56,724 bases of DNA, taken from an uncultured Alphaproteobacteria bacterium. Lineage in GTDB: Bacteria > Pseudomonadota > Alphaproteobacteria > RF32 > CAG-239. A program made the translations under genes and the position numbers. Numbering within the stretch: position 1 is the first letter of the stretch; every line of letters begins with the position of its first letter. Positions 1 through 7,596 of the stretch are shown one piece after another. The stretch is from the NCBI GenBank assembly GCA_910577205.1, contig CAJTMA010000012.1, forward strand, positions 1 to 56,724. Direction: 5' to 3'. Below the pieces are notes generated by a model. It saw only the letters and a list, made by a program, of their open reading frames with translations, was not told the DNA's origin and did no database searches.

Positions 1-2
1 AG

Positions 3-203
3 TATTACACCTCGTGCAAAACCTGTGGCGAATATGGTTATCTGACCTCTTGCCCAACGGGGGTTGAGTGCTCCTTTGAGCAATGCTCGGGGAAGTATTT
101 TCCGACCGGGAAATGCGCCTCGGGTTATACCGACATTTCGGACACGTCTTGTGATTGGTACAAGTACTGGATGCCATGCACCGTCGCCCCAGGCCGCGCC
201 TGA
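3..203 (+). CDS. Cys-rich secreted protein, C-terminal fragment (5' end outside window)
   Basis: An open frame enters from the left edge and stops at TGA 201-203, giving 66 residues with nine cysteines spaced in short C-x(2)-C and C-x(4-6)-C steps (SCKTCGEYGYLTSCP, then CSFEQCSGKY). The same pattern forms the C-terminal part of the complete Cys-rich protein on the minus strand at 41975-42991 (SCKTCPNVCTLASCP, then CTYEECSKKYC), so the two are paralogues. By analogy with that gene it is an exported, disulfide-rich surface or periplasmic protein; its actual role is unknown. The next gene downstream (448-918) also has its paralogue next to the second copy, so a two-gene module is duplicated. The fragment is real coding sequence by composition and homology, but the N-terminus cannot be seen. 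Confidence 0.7.
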   Translation, partial: YYTSCKTCGEYGYLTSCPTGVECSFEQCSGKYFPTGKCASGYTDISDTSCDWYKYWMPCTVAPGRA

Positions 204-208
204 GGCCA

Positions 209-411
209 GGTAGCACCTGAGGCGGGGATTGCTACTTTGGCAGCAGTGCCATGACAACGCGTTGCTTCCCTTGTGCCCTATCTCCGCGAATGGAGTTCAT
301 GGGATGAGAAGGACTGGTAGCGCCTGGTGCGAGAATTGCTACTTTGGCAGCAGTGCCATAACAACGCGTTGCTTCCCTTGTGCACTATCTCCACGAACGG
401 GGTTCAAGAGA
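209..411 (+). repeat. Two-copy tandem repeat, 107-bp period
   Basis: Two copies begin at about 209 and 316 with GGTAGC(A/G)CCTG and share a long core (TTGCTACTTTGGCAGCAG ... ACAACGCGTTGCTTCCC ... TTGTGC(C/A)CTATCTCC). The copies differ at scattered positions only. Read in one frame the core gives a short Cys-containing peptide (CYFGSSA.TTRCFPCA), so it may be a decayed duplicate of coding sequence from the Cys-rich family or a transcribed spacer between the two genes. No start or ribosome site supports a real gene here. Confidence 0.75.
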
Positions 412-447
412 AGACAACAGATAACTTAACTAATTAGGAGAACAATT

Positions 448-918
448 ATGAAATTACCTCGTATCATCACTACAGGGATGTTGACCACTGCCATCGCGTA
501 TAACGCTTACGCCCTCACCTGCGGCGCGCAACCCTCTTGCTCTACTCTTGGATATACTTATACCGGCAGCACTTCCGATTGTGTCAACACCCCGATGAAA
601 TGTCCTTTTAATTCCTCTTACTTCAATTGTGTGAAAAAAGCTGATATATTTTTTCAATTTAAGTTAAATTGGGCTGGGGCTACGGATATTTCGGATATGA
701 GTAATTGGTCGGCTTATCAAAACGGAATCATAATCGGACACGCCCATGACAAGAGGAATGTTGGCGTTTTTATCAATATTAACAATAAAGAAATAGGTTC
801 ATTAACCGGTGATGTAACTCAACGCTCTTTTTTCTATTTCAATGTTTCAGCAGGCGATAGAATAGAAATGAACGCAAATGACATACACGCTACTTTCGTT
901 CCTTATTACGGCAGTTAA
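448..918 (+). CDS. Small secreted protein with N-terminal CxxxPSCxxLGY Cys motif
   Basis: 156 residues. A typical signal peptide (positive MKLPR, hydrophobic stretch, AYA-like cleavage site near residue 22) is followed by a short Cys module (CGAQPSCSTLGY ... DC ... KCP ... C) and a hydrophilic, beta-rich C-terminal domain of about 100 residues. The same N-terminal module begins the secreted protein at 41133-41948 (CIKPPSCEELGY), while the C-terminal domains differ, so the module looks like a shared targeting or anchoring unit carrying variable domains. Start chosen by the AGGAG site at 436-440. It follows the Cys-rich gene fragment in the same direction and ends at a strong terminator. Function unknown. 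Confidence 0.85.
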   Translation: MKLPRIITTGMLTTAIAYNAYALTCGAQPSCSTLGYTYTGSTSDCVNTPMKCPFNSSYFNCVKKADIFFQFKLNWAGATDISDMSNWSAYQNGIIIGHAHDKRNVGVFININNKEIGSLTGDVTQRSFFYFNVSAGDRIEMNANDIHATFVPYYGS

Positions 919-946
919 AAAAAGCTCCCCTAAGGGAGCTTTTTTT
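919..946. terminator. Bidirectional intrinsic terminator
   Basis: Perfect hairpin AAGCTCCC / GGGAGCTT with loop CTAA, A-run on the left and T-run on the right. It closes the 448-918 gene and overlaps the stop codon of the convergent glycyl-tRNA synthetase gene, so it can serve both. Confidence 0.9.
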
Positions 947-2312
947 AACTCAGAAAATAATCTCGTAGATAAGCCGGCAAATCCGCAACATTGACACGGT
1001 GCTGTTCCATTGTGTCACGGTCACGAATAGTGACGCTTTCCGGCTGGTTTTCGATTGTTTCAAAATCAACCGTAATGCACAGCGGCGTTCCGACTTCATC
1101 ATGACGGCGATATGCCTTACCGATATTACCGGTGTTTTCCAGCGCAACGCGCCCAATACCCAGTTTCAACAGATTTTGTTTGATTTCGTGACACTTCGCC
1201 ATAATCTGTTCATTATTTTTCTTCAGCGGAATGACGGCAACCTTAATCGGTGCAAGATGTTTTTTCAGCTTCAGAACAATACGGCTGTTGCCCTCACCCA
1301 AATCTTCTTCTTCATAGGCTTCAGTCAAAACAGCCAAAACGCCACGGTCAACGCCCATAGACGGCTCAATGACAAACGGAACAACCCAAGAATTACTCTC
1401 ATCATCACGAATACAAAGCTTGGTGGTCGAATCGCTGTTGGGGTGGCAGTGAGATGTCAGGTTTAATTCATCTTGCCCTTTGGTATGATTGCCCAAATCA
1501 TAATCCGTCCGGTTGGCAATGCCTTCCAGCTCTTCCATCCCGTGCGGGAACAGATATTCAATATCGTAGCAGGCTTTGGCATAGTGTGCCAAATCATCTT
1601 TCGGGGTGGTATAAATATTGATATTTTCGCGTTTAAGCCCCTGCTCTTCCCACCACTTAATGCGGGCTTCTTTCCACATTTCGTGCCATTTTTCATCTTC
1701 ACCGGGCATTACGAAAAATTCCAGTTCGGCTTGTTCAAACTCGCGGACGCGGAAAATAAAGTTACGCGGCGTAATTTCATTACGGAAAGATTTACCAATC
1801 TGAGCGATACCGAAAGGCAGTTTCCGAGAAGTTGAATCAACAACATTTTTAAATTGTGTAAAAATTGCCTGAGCCGTTTCTGGACGCAGGTAGGCTACGT
1901 TTTCCGCATTTTCAATTGGGCCGACCGTGGTTTTGAACATCAGGTTGAACGGACGCGGCTCCGTCAAATCCGTAGAGCCACAGTTCGGGCATTTGCCGTC
2001 CTGAATATGATCCGCACGAAAACGCCCTTTGCATTTGCGGCAATCGGTCATCGGGTCAGAAAAAGTATCTTCATGCCCGGAATAATGCAAAACTTTGCGA
2101 TTGGTCAAAATCGAAGCGTCCAGCCCTTCAACGTCATCACGTTCATAAACCATAGCGCGCCACCAAGCGGCTTTCAGATTGTTTTTAAGTTCAACACCCA
2201 ACGGACCATAATCATAGACGCCCTGCATACCGCCATAGATATCTGCATTTTGAAAAATAAATCCGCGGCGTTTACATAATGAAACTAACTGGTCCATTGT
2301 CTTTGCAACCAT
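945..2312 (-). CDS. glyQS: Glycyl-tRNA synthetase, single-chain alpha2 type
   Basis: About 455 residues. It charges tRNA-Gly with glycine in the cytoplasm. Class II core: motif 2 around residues 176-195 (FRNEI ... FRVREFEQAE), motif 3 GVDRGVLAVL, a zinc-ribbon insertion with cysteines near 91, 94, 108 and 111, and a C-terminal anticodon-binding domain. The family is the one-polypeptide dimer found in Gram-positives, archaea and eukaryotes; most proteobacteria instead use separate GlyQ and GlyS subunits, so its presence here suggests transfer or lineage-specific replacement. Two Met codons compete (2318 and 2312). The AAGGA site is 8 nt before the second and only 2 nt before the first, so 2312 is preferred. 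Convergent with 448-918 and divergent from the HAD gene. Confidence 0.95.
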   Translation of the reverse strand: MVAKTMDQLVSLCKRRGFIFQNADIYGGMQGVYDYGPLGVELKNNLKAAWWRAMVYERDDVEGLDASILTNRKVLHYSGHEDTFSDPMTDCRKCKGRFRADHIQDGKCPNCGSTDLTEPRPFNLMFKTTVGPIENAENVAYLRPETAQAIFTQFKNVVDSTSRKLPFGIAQIGKSFRNEITPRNFIFRVREFEQAELEFFVMPGEDEKWHEMWKEARIKWWEEQGLKRENINIYTTPKDDLAHYAKACYDIEYLFPHGMEELEGIANRTDYDLGNHTKGQDELNLTSHCHPNSDSTTKLCIRDDESNSWVVPFVIEPSMGVDRGVLAVLTEAYEEEDLGEGNSRIVLKLKKHLAPIKVAVIPLKKNNEQIMAKCHEIKQNLLKLGIGRVALENTGNIGKAYRRHDEVGTPLCITVDFETIENQPESVTIRDRDTMEQHRVNVADLPAYLRDYFLS

Positions 2313-2402
2313 TTCCATATTCCTTTTGAAATAAGCTAGTAAAAAATTAACTTATTATTTCTATAATAATAAATCCCAAAAAGCAAGCGGAGATAATTTA
2401 AA

Positions 2403-3272
2403 ATGCAAAATAATAAGACTAAAGTGGCGTTGATTTATGATTTTGACGAAACATTAAGCACCCAATATATGCAGGATTTTTGCCTTATTCCGCAATTTGG
2501 CATGACGCCGGATGAGTTTTGGGCCGAAGCTAATCAGTGGTCGCGCGAAAATGATGCTGACCAGGTAACAGGCAGTATGTATTATTTTATGAAAAAAGCC
2601 AAAGAAATGGGTATTCGCCTAACCAAAGAAAACCTGAAAAACTGCGGCAAAGGCGTTGTTTATTTTCCCGGTGTGCTTGAGTGGTTTAACCGCATTAACC
2701 GTTTTGGCGACAGTTTGGATTTGGAGATTGAACACTACATCATCTCCTCAGGCTATGAAGAAATTATGGCAGGAACGGAAGTCAGAAAGTATTTCAAAGA
2801 TGTTTTTGCCTGCTCTTATGCTTTTGGCGAAGACGGTACTCCCGTATGGCCGGCACGCGTTATTAATTACAGCATCAAGACACAATATCTGTCTAAGATT
2901 AACAAGGGTTTAGGGAAAAATGACGACGTAGCCGTCAACGAATTTACTCCCGATGATGAGCGCCCCATCCCGTTCAAAAGAATGATTTATTTTGGCGATG
3001 GCATGACCGACATTCCATCAATGAAACTGACGAAAGACAGAGGCGGAAATGCTGTTGCCGTTTACGACCAAAGCAGCACCAGCAAAAATAAAGCTTTACG
3101 CCTGCTTGTGGACAATCGCGTTAACTTTGCCTTACACGCCGATTATCGCGAAAACAAAGAACTGGACAGAGTCGTTAAAACTATTCTTGATCGTATTGCC
3201 ACCGAACGAGATTTGGACTTGCTTAAAGCCAGAGAAGAAAAGAAAAAACAACTTTTAAGCAAAAAAGCATAA
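2403..3272 (+). CDS. HAD-superfamily phosphatase
   Basis: 289 residues, cytoplasmic. Haloacid dehalogenase motifs are complete: motif I DFDET with nucleophile Asp13 and acid/base Asp15, motif II ISSG near 114-117, a conserved Lys in the SIKTQYL segment near 159, and motif IV GDGMTD at 198-203. The region between motifs I and II is a helical cap. The family hydrolyses phosphate monoesters; the substrate cannot be read from the sequence. A Lys/Glu-rich tail ends the protein. GGAGA ribosome site upstream; transcribed divergently from glycyl-tRNA synthetase with about 90 AT-rich bases between them. Phosphoserine-phosphatase-like activity is one possibility. Confidence 0.85.
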   Translation: MQNNKTKVALIYDFDETLSTQYMQDFCLIPQFGMTPDEFWAEANQWSRENDADQVTGSMYYFMKKAKEMGIRLTKENLKNCGKGVVYFPGVLEWFNRINRFGDSLDLEIEHYIISSGYEEIMAGTEVRKYFKDVFACSYAFGEDGTPVWPARVINYSIKTQYLSKINKGLGKNDDVAVNEFTPDDERPIPFKRMIYFGDGMTDIPSMKLTKDRGGNAVAVYDQSSTSKNKALRLLVDNRVNFALHADYRENKELDRVVKTILDRIATERDLDLLKAREEKKKQLLSKKA

Positions 3273-3357
3273 ATTTTGGCAAATTTGACAAAACACCTTG
3301 ACCCATAGGCTAAAACGTGGTACTATGACGATAGTTTCAACCGCGAGGAGCATATCT

Positions 3358-3885
3358 ATGTCTTTTAAAAATAAAGCCTTAACAGCCGCTATTGTCTTAT
3401 CATCTTTATCCGGAAGAGTGGATGCGCAATCAGCTTCTAAAGACGCGGCTATGCCACAAACTACCCAGCAAAAGGCTAATCCTCAAGAAAAATATCTTGC
3501 TGCTTTTGAGAATCTCTATTCTAACGCGCTGTACATTAAATACCGGACTGATGCCGGTATTAAAAGCAAAGAGCAAACTCCGACAGATATGTTGAAAAAA
3601 ATACAAAGCGATGCTCATAAATATGCGCTTAATATGCTTGACCTTAAGAAAAATAAAGCCGGGAAAGATGTTATGAAAGCAACCCACCTGAAACAAATGG
3701 GCGGCGTGACAGTATCCGATGACGGAACAACCTATACCTATCCGTATATTAAAAACGGCCAAAAAAGACAAGCTTCCGGGGAATTATTCGGTTCAGCCAG
3801 CAGCTTTATCGAAATCGAAAAAGAAGAACGCGAGCTTGACTTGTTTACAAAAACACAAACGCAGTTAATGAAGAAATCGCGATAA
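3358..3885 (+). CDS. Secreted protein of unknown function
   Basis: 175 residues from the ATG at 3358, which has an AGGAG site 7 nt upstream; the longer frame from 3298 lacks one. A signal peptide (MSFKNKALTAAIVLSS..., cleavage near VDA-Q) precedes a Lys/Gln-rich soluble helical region with no cysteines. I do not recognise the family. Last gene before the tRNA-Gln gene, separated from it by a promoter and AT-rich sequence; it may be co-transcribed with the HAD gene 85 bases upstream. Confidence 0.75.
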   Translation: MSFKNKALTAAIVLSSLSGRVDAQSASKDAAMPQTTQQKANPQEKYLAAFENLYSNALYIKYRTDAGIKSKEQTPTDMLKKIQSDAHKYALNMLDLKKNKAGKDVMKATHLKQMGGVTVSDDGTTYTYPYIKNGQKRQASGELFGSASSFIEIEKEERELDLFTKTQTQLMKKSR

Positions 3886-3909
3886 AAATTCACATTATAA
3901 AAAAAAGAC

Positions 3910-3938
3910 TTGCAATAATTTAAATTATAGCATAAATA
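3910..3938 (+). promoter_or_regulatory. Sigma70-type promoter for tRNA-Gln
   Basis: TTGCAA at 3910-3915, 17-base spacer, TAAATA at 3933-3938. Start would lie about 45 bases before the mature tRNA, leaving a short 5' leader. Confidence 0.5.
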
Positions 3939-3990
3939 TACCCCTGCGAGCGTTGCTTGCATTCGGCAACTTACCAGCCGAAAATAAAAT

Positions 3991-4065
3991 TGGGGTGTCG
4001 CCAAGTGGTAAGGCATCGGCTTTTGGTGCCGACATTCGTTGGTTCGAATCCAGCCACCCCAGCCA
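3991..4065 (+). tRNA. tRNA-Gln (anticodon UUG)
   Basis: Cloverleaf can be drawn: acceptor stem TGGGGTG (3991-3997) with CACCCCA (4055-4061), anticodon stem TCGGC/GCCGA with loop TTTTGGT giving UUG, and T-arm with GGTTCGAATCC. Discriminator G at 4062 and an encoded CCA (4063-4065). U at the first position of the acceptor stem is typical of tRNA-Gln. Its 3' end is the site of an accessory island: CCCCAGCCATAA at 4057-4068 recurs exactly at 4219-4230 and partly at 7444-7454. Confidence 0.92.
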
Positions 4066-4210
4066 TAAAAAAAGAGCTTAGACTTTTGTCTTAAGCTCTT
4101 TTTTATTGTTGAGAAGACGAATTTGAACCAACGAGAAAGTTGGTTTGAAACCGAGGAGCAAGTGAAATGGAAGTATCACAGCCCTTGCGACGAAGGTTCG
4201 ACGACGCCAT
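4061..4210 (+). repeat. 150-bp direct repeat, copy A (flank of restriction island)
   Basis: This 150-bp block starting in the tRNA 3' end recurs at 7447-7596 with roughly ten mismatches and no length change. It contains the terminator hairpin and a second hairpin AACCAAC/GTTGGTT with a GAGAAA loop; the copy-B version of that stem carries one mismatch. Part of it (GAATTTGAACCAACGA) is close to the reverse complement of the tRNA-Gln T-arm. The copies bracket the BcgI-like island, and recombination between them would excise it. Confidence 0.85.
4067..4104 (+). terminator. Intrinsic terminator after tRNA-Gln
   Basis: AAGAGCTTAGAC / GTCTTAAGCTCTT stem with a TTTT loop and a following T-run, just after the tRNA. 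The identical hairpin is in repeat copy B at 7453-7490. Confidence 0.85.
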
Positions 4211-4218
4211 TCCTGCCT

Positions 4219-4230
4219 CCCCAGCCATAA
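4219..4230 (+). repeat. att-like core: second copy of tRNA-Gln 3' end
   Basis: CCCCAGCCATAA repeats exactly the tRNA 3' end at 4057-4068, and a related TCCAGCCATAA lies at 7444-7454 just before repeat copy B. Such short copies of a tRNA end are the usual scar of integrase-mediated insertion. No integrase gene is seen in the window. Confidence 0.6.
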
Positions 4231-4234
4231 TTTG

Positions 4235-4259
4235 CAAACCGTCATTTTGGCGGTTTTTC
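4235..4259 (+). terminator. Intrinsic terminator, possibly the original tRNA-Gln terminator
   Basis: AAACCG / CGGTTT hairpin with a short loop and TTTTT tail directly after the second tRNA-end copy. If the 150-bp block is an insertion, this would have been the native terminator. The rest of 4260-4375 is AT-rich with no gene seen. Confidence 0.6.
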
Positions 4260-4375
4260 TTTATAAATCAACATCTTATCTAAGTCCGAAAATTTATGTT
4301 GATATAAGCTATAATACGAATCATCTTCGGACTATTTTTGATAAATATCTTTATTTATCAAAAAGTTAAAGCATT

Positions 4376-4888
4376 TCATATATTTGTGGATTTTTTCACA
4401 TATTCTAAATAATCATTATACTTTTGAATTAACATATAATTTACATATTGCTCCATATATGTATAATCAGGTCTATCATTGTTATTAACAGGAAGCAGAA
4501 TATATTGTCTTAACATCCGTGTTTCATTAAATTTATACCCATAGCTATACTTCTCTTTTTGTTTTGCTATTATTGAAGACAAAAACAACAAAACATTTTG
4601 ATTGTCTGTATAATTTTTTTAATGAAATCGTTTTACATCATCGCTAAAAACACATCCATATGGATGGTAAAAAGCTTCACCGACACTTCCATTATAATTA
4701 ACCCCCAATACATTTCTATCATAGGAACAATTTTTTTGTGATATAAAATTTGTAATTCCATTATTAGAAACCGATGCCCCTAAAAAAGGAATATTTCCAT
4801 ACTCCATTTTTTGTTTAGTTAATCTTTTACCTGCTGACACAGTAAATATATCTTCAATAAAAAACTCTTTCCATTTTTTGCAATGCAA
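4376..4888 (-). pseudogene. Specificity (S) subunit gene, second target-recognition half, broken by a stop codon
   Basis: The frame from a TTG at 4888 (HCKKWKEFFIEDIF...) ends at TAA 4619-4621, then continues in the same frame to 4376 with recognisable sequence (VLLFLSSIIAKQKEKY...YNDYLEYV). The whole matches, region by region, the first half encoded at 4894-5424: WKEF start, a GAS/TTS-NNGLT-type loop, SFYHPY-type turn, and an LLPV...PDY end. A single base change such as TTA to TAA explains the stop. The upstream half ends 5 bases before the TTG in another frame, which suggests a frameshift in what was one two-domain S subunit. The system therefore probably lacks normal specificity, unless single-TRD halves dimerise. 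Confidence 0.8.
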
Positions 4889-4893
4889 GGGGA

Positions 4894-5424
4894 TTATCTG
4901 TTTTGTTCTAATTTAACCTTTGTATAGTCAATATATTCTTGCCGTTTTCTATACATCATTTCTTTGATGTAATCTTCCATAAATTGATAGTCGGGTTTCC
5001 CTTTTTTTGTAACAGGAAGTAATATAGTTCCTTGTTTTAACCTATTACCATTGAATAAATACCCATAGGATGCTTTATTATTTGCTGTATTTTCTATTAC
5101 TGTACAAAAAAATAAAGCAATATTTTTATTTAATTTAGAAGAAGATAACAAATTGATTGAAGCACCACTAAACCCTCTACCGACAAAGCTATATGGATGA
5201 TAAAAAGATTTTCCTTTTATAGGGTCTACTGAAATACTGTTTTGTTTACTTATTGCTTTATTATCAGCACTAATGAAATCTGTTAAGCCATTATTATTAG
5301 AAGAAGTAGTTATATATGGAACATCTCCGCATTTATAATTTTCAGTAGGCAAACCACGAACTTTGTCTATATCAAATAAATCACCAATTTTAAACTCTTT
5401 CCACCCCCTATCTGTTAGTTTCAT
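4894..5424 (-). CDS. Type I/IIB-like restriction specificity subunit, first target-recognition half
   Basis: About 176 residues from the ATG at 5424, preceded by GAGGAG 7 nt away; the start lies 17 bases inside the end of the methyltransferase gene, so translation is coupled. The protein resembles one target-recognition domain of an HsdS or BcgI-B type subunit (WKEFKIGDLF start; FYHPY; LLPVTKKGKPDY; coiled end). Normal S subunits carry two such domains in one chain of about 350-400 residues. Here the second domain lies in a different frame at 4376-4888 and is itself interrupted. This half may still fold and could work as a homodimer, as has been shown for some half-size S subunits; otherwise it is part of the same pseudogene. 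Confidence 0.75.
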   Translation of the reverse strand: MKLTDRGWKEFKIGDLFDIDKVRGLPTENYKCGDVPYITTSSNNNGLTDFISADNKAISKQNSISVDPIKGKSFYHPYSFVGRGFSGASINLLSSSKLNKNIALFFCTVIENTANNKASYGYLFNGNRLKQGTILLPVTKKGKPDYQFMEDYIKEMMYRKRQEYIDYTKVKLEQNR

Positions 5425-7327
5425 TGCTATTCTCCTCAAATAGATATTTACGTCCCTGCATTATCATTGAAAATTCAAACGATAAATAATCTCCAACTGT
5501 TTTTTCAAAATCAGCATCGGTCGGAATTTCATCATTAAAATAATAAAAACTATGCAACCACTCATCCGTATCTTCAACAGTCGTTTTGACACAGAACTTC
5601 GTATCAGCATCCATTCTATCAAACCAAACATCTAATAAATGTTGTTTTTTATCTTTTGCTGATTCAGTTTCCAACAAACCGATATGTGGGGCAACCTTAT
5701 AACCATCATTTTCAAAATTAACAAACTTGCAAATATGGTCTTTTTTATGGGGATTGTGCGCTGTAAAAACAGCAATACACGGCATTGTACCGACTCCGTA
5801 AAAGGTATCCTTATTTAGAGTTATCACCCCTTCTAATGTATGATGTTTTAAAATATTAACCTTTATTGCCTGTTCTTCTTTTGATTTCCCTGTCATTGAC
5901 GATCGCGGAACAATTACCGCACATCTACCACCTTTAACCAATGAATCCAATAGATGTTCCACAAACGATATTTCATATAATGACGGATTTTTCTTTGACC
6001 CCTGACTATATGGAGGATTCATCATCCCCACATTACATTGCTTTAATTGCAATTTTTTAGGGTCTTGTTCCAAAAAATCATCATTGATTAAATTACTTTT
6101 TCCGTCACCTCGCAAAATCATATTGGTTGTCGCAATAGCAAACATATATGGTTGCAACTCAAAACCGTGCAATTGTTCTTGACGGATATGTTCTATCAAA
6201 TTTTGATTATTACCCGCTTTCATAAACATATGATGCATTGCTGCAATGAGAAAACCTGCCGTTCCGCAACACGGATCTAAAATATAATCATCAGCCTGAA
6301 TATCCAACAAATCACAAAACAACTGAGTAATGTGTTTGGGAGTTAAAATAATACCTAAACTTTGGCCATCACCACCGCTATAACTCATAAACTCACCATA
6401 AAAACGCCCCAAATAATCTTCTGGTGATTGAATGCATTTTATGCATTTATAAATTTTCTCATATAAAAACTCTGCGTAATATTTAAGAGGCGTTTTACCT
6501 AATGTCTTATTAACTTCATTTAATTTTTGGGAATCTTTAATTATAGAAAACTGTGATAATATTTTATCCCGTTTTACATCTGGCGATACTCTCACTCGCT
6601 TTAAATTATCCTGTATGGCATCATATATTTTCTGCCCATCAGTCTTAACGGTATCCCCTTTTAAACTACCAATAGAAAAATTACCTTGCTCTGCTTCATC
6701 TAATGCTAATAAAATACCTGATACGACAAGCGGTTTATCTGTATCTTTCAAATTTCCATAATTTCTTAAATCTTCGTGTAATTCTGCTGCATCTTTTAGT
6801 ATTTCAGCCGTTTCTTTTTCTATGTTGGTTTCTTCTTTTAATATCTCGTGCGTATAGTAACCAATAATATTATTTTCATTAAAATTAATAAAAGACTCAA
6901 CTTCGGGAAGTTCTCTATAATACTCCGTATTATCAACAAAGACAGGGCTTATTTTATGACGTTTTTTATCACCCGATATACCAAATGCAATAATTTTTTT
7001 ATAGGATGTATGTCTTGTTAAATGTTTAGCATAGAATAAGGCACCATTTACAGCATAGTTGGTAATAGACTGTACATCCTGGCAAATAACATCACCATCT
7101 TTTTTAATATGCTTGCATAAATCCGCTTTATCTTCAATAACTAACAAAAAATCTTTTACAACACCCACATATTCAGGAAATCCCGTTTTTCCTGTTCCTC
7201 TTTTGGAAGCGGTTTTCAGTGCTTCACCAATTTCTTTGATAGAACAACCTTGTGGATCTAATTCAATATCTGCTTCATTTAATAAATCATAAACCCATAA
7301 ATCTGTTTTTGCTTCCTTTTTTGCCAT
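5408..7327 (-). CDS. BcgI-like restriction-methylation subunit: nuclease domain fused to N6-adenine methyltransferase
   Basis: About 639 residues from the ATG at 7327 (AGGA site 8 nt upstream; the longer frame from 7378 has an AT-rich, unlikely N-terminus). Residues 1-160 carry a PD-(D/E)xK-type nuclease signature, Pro51-Glu52, 12 residues, then Glu65-Asp66-Lys67. A helical HsdM-like linker follows, then an N6-adenine methylase with motif I DPCCGTAGF at 351-359 and motif IV NPPY at 437-440. This order and length fit the RM subunit of BcgI-type (type IIB) enzymes, which cut and methylate in complex with an S subunit. The S gene lies downstream with overlapping codons but is broken, so restriction is probably off. 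Strongly AT-rich compared with neighbours, and inside a tRNA-associated island. Confidence 0.85.
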   Translation of the reverse strand: MAKKEAKTDLWVYDLLNEADIELDPQGCSIKEIGEALKTASKRGTGKTGFPEYVGVVKDFLLVIEDKADLCKHIKKDGDVICQDVQSITNYAVNGALFYAKHLTRHTSYKKIIAFGISGDKKRHKISPVFVDNTEYYRELPEVESFINFNENNIIGYYTHEILKEETNIEKETAEILKDAAELHEDLRNYGNLKDTDKPLVVSGILLALDEAEQGNFSIGSLKGDTVKTDGQKIYDAIQDNLKRVRVSPDVKRDKILSQFSIIKDSQKLNEVNKTLGKTPLKYYAEFLYEKIYKCIKCIQSPEDYLGRFYGEFMSYSGGDGQSLGIILTPKHITQLFCDLLDIQADDYILDPCCGTAGFLIAAMHHMFMKAGNNQNLIEHIRQEQLHGFELQPYMFAIATTNMILRGDGKSNLINDDFLEQDPKKLQLKQCNVGMMNPPYSQGSKKNPSLYEISFVEHLLDSLVKGGRCAVIVPRSSMTGKSKEEQAIKVNILKHHTLEGVITLNKDTFYGVGTMPCIAVFTAHNPHKKDHICKFVNFENDGYKVAPHIGLLETESAKDKKQHLLDVWFDRMDADTKFCVKTTVEDTDEWLHSFYYFNDEIPTDADFEKTVGDYLSFEFSMIMQGRKYLFEENSNETNR

Positions 7328-7446
7328 ATCATTAATCCTATAAATACAATCTATTTTAATTATTGATAGCAAAAACACCTTAAAATTTTGATAACACTTA
7401 AATTATGAATATTAATAAATTAGTCCGCGGATTGCGAATTCAATCC

Positions 7447-7596
7447 AGCCATAAAAAAAGAGCTTAGACTTTTGTCTTAAGCTCTTTTTTATTGTTGAGA
7501 AGACGAATTTGAACCAACGAGAAAGTTGTTTTGAAACCGAGGAGCAGGCAAGACGGAAGTATCACCGCCCTTGCGACGCAGGTTCGATGAAGCCAA
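7447..7596 (+). repeat. 150-bp direct repeat, copy B
   Basis: Second copy of the block at 4061-4210, about 93 percent identical and of equal length, preceded by TCCAGCCATAA. It lacks the intact tRNA T-arm, so the tRNA here is only a vestige. Bases 7597-7738 hold one possible weak hairpin (ACCCC ... GGGGT with a T-run, about 7602-7643) and no gene I can support. Confidence 0.85.

Noticed and set aside
999..1466. 155-codon plus-strand frame antisense to glycyl-tRNA synthetase
   Set aside because: It is the shadow of a strongly conserved gene and has no ribosome site.
3738..4016. Minus-strand frame across the tRNA-Gln promoter
   Set aside because: It overlaps the tRNA, its promoter and a real gene, and has no ribosome site.
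4061..4210. Second tRNA or tmRNA piece inside the 150-bp repeat
   Set aside because: T-arm-like words are present but no full cloverleaf, acceptor stem or tag-coding frame can be drawn.
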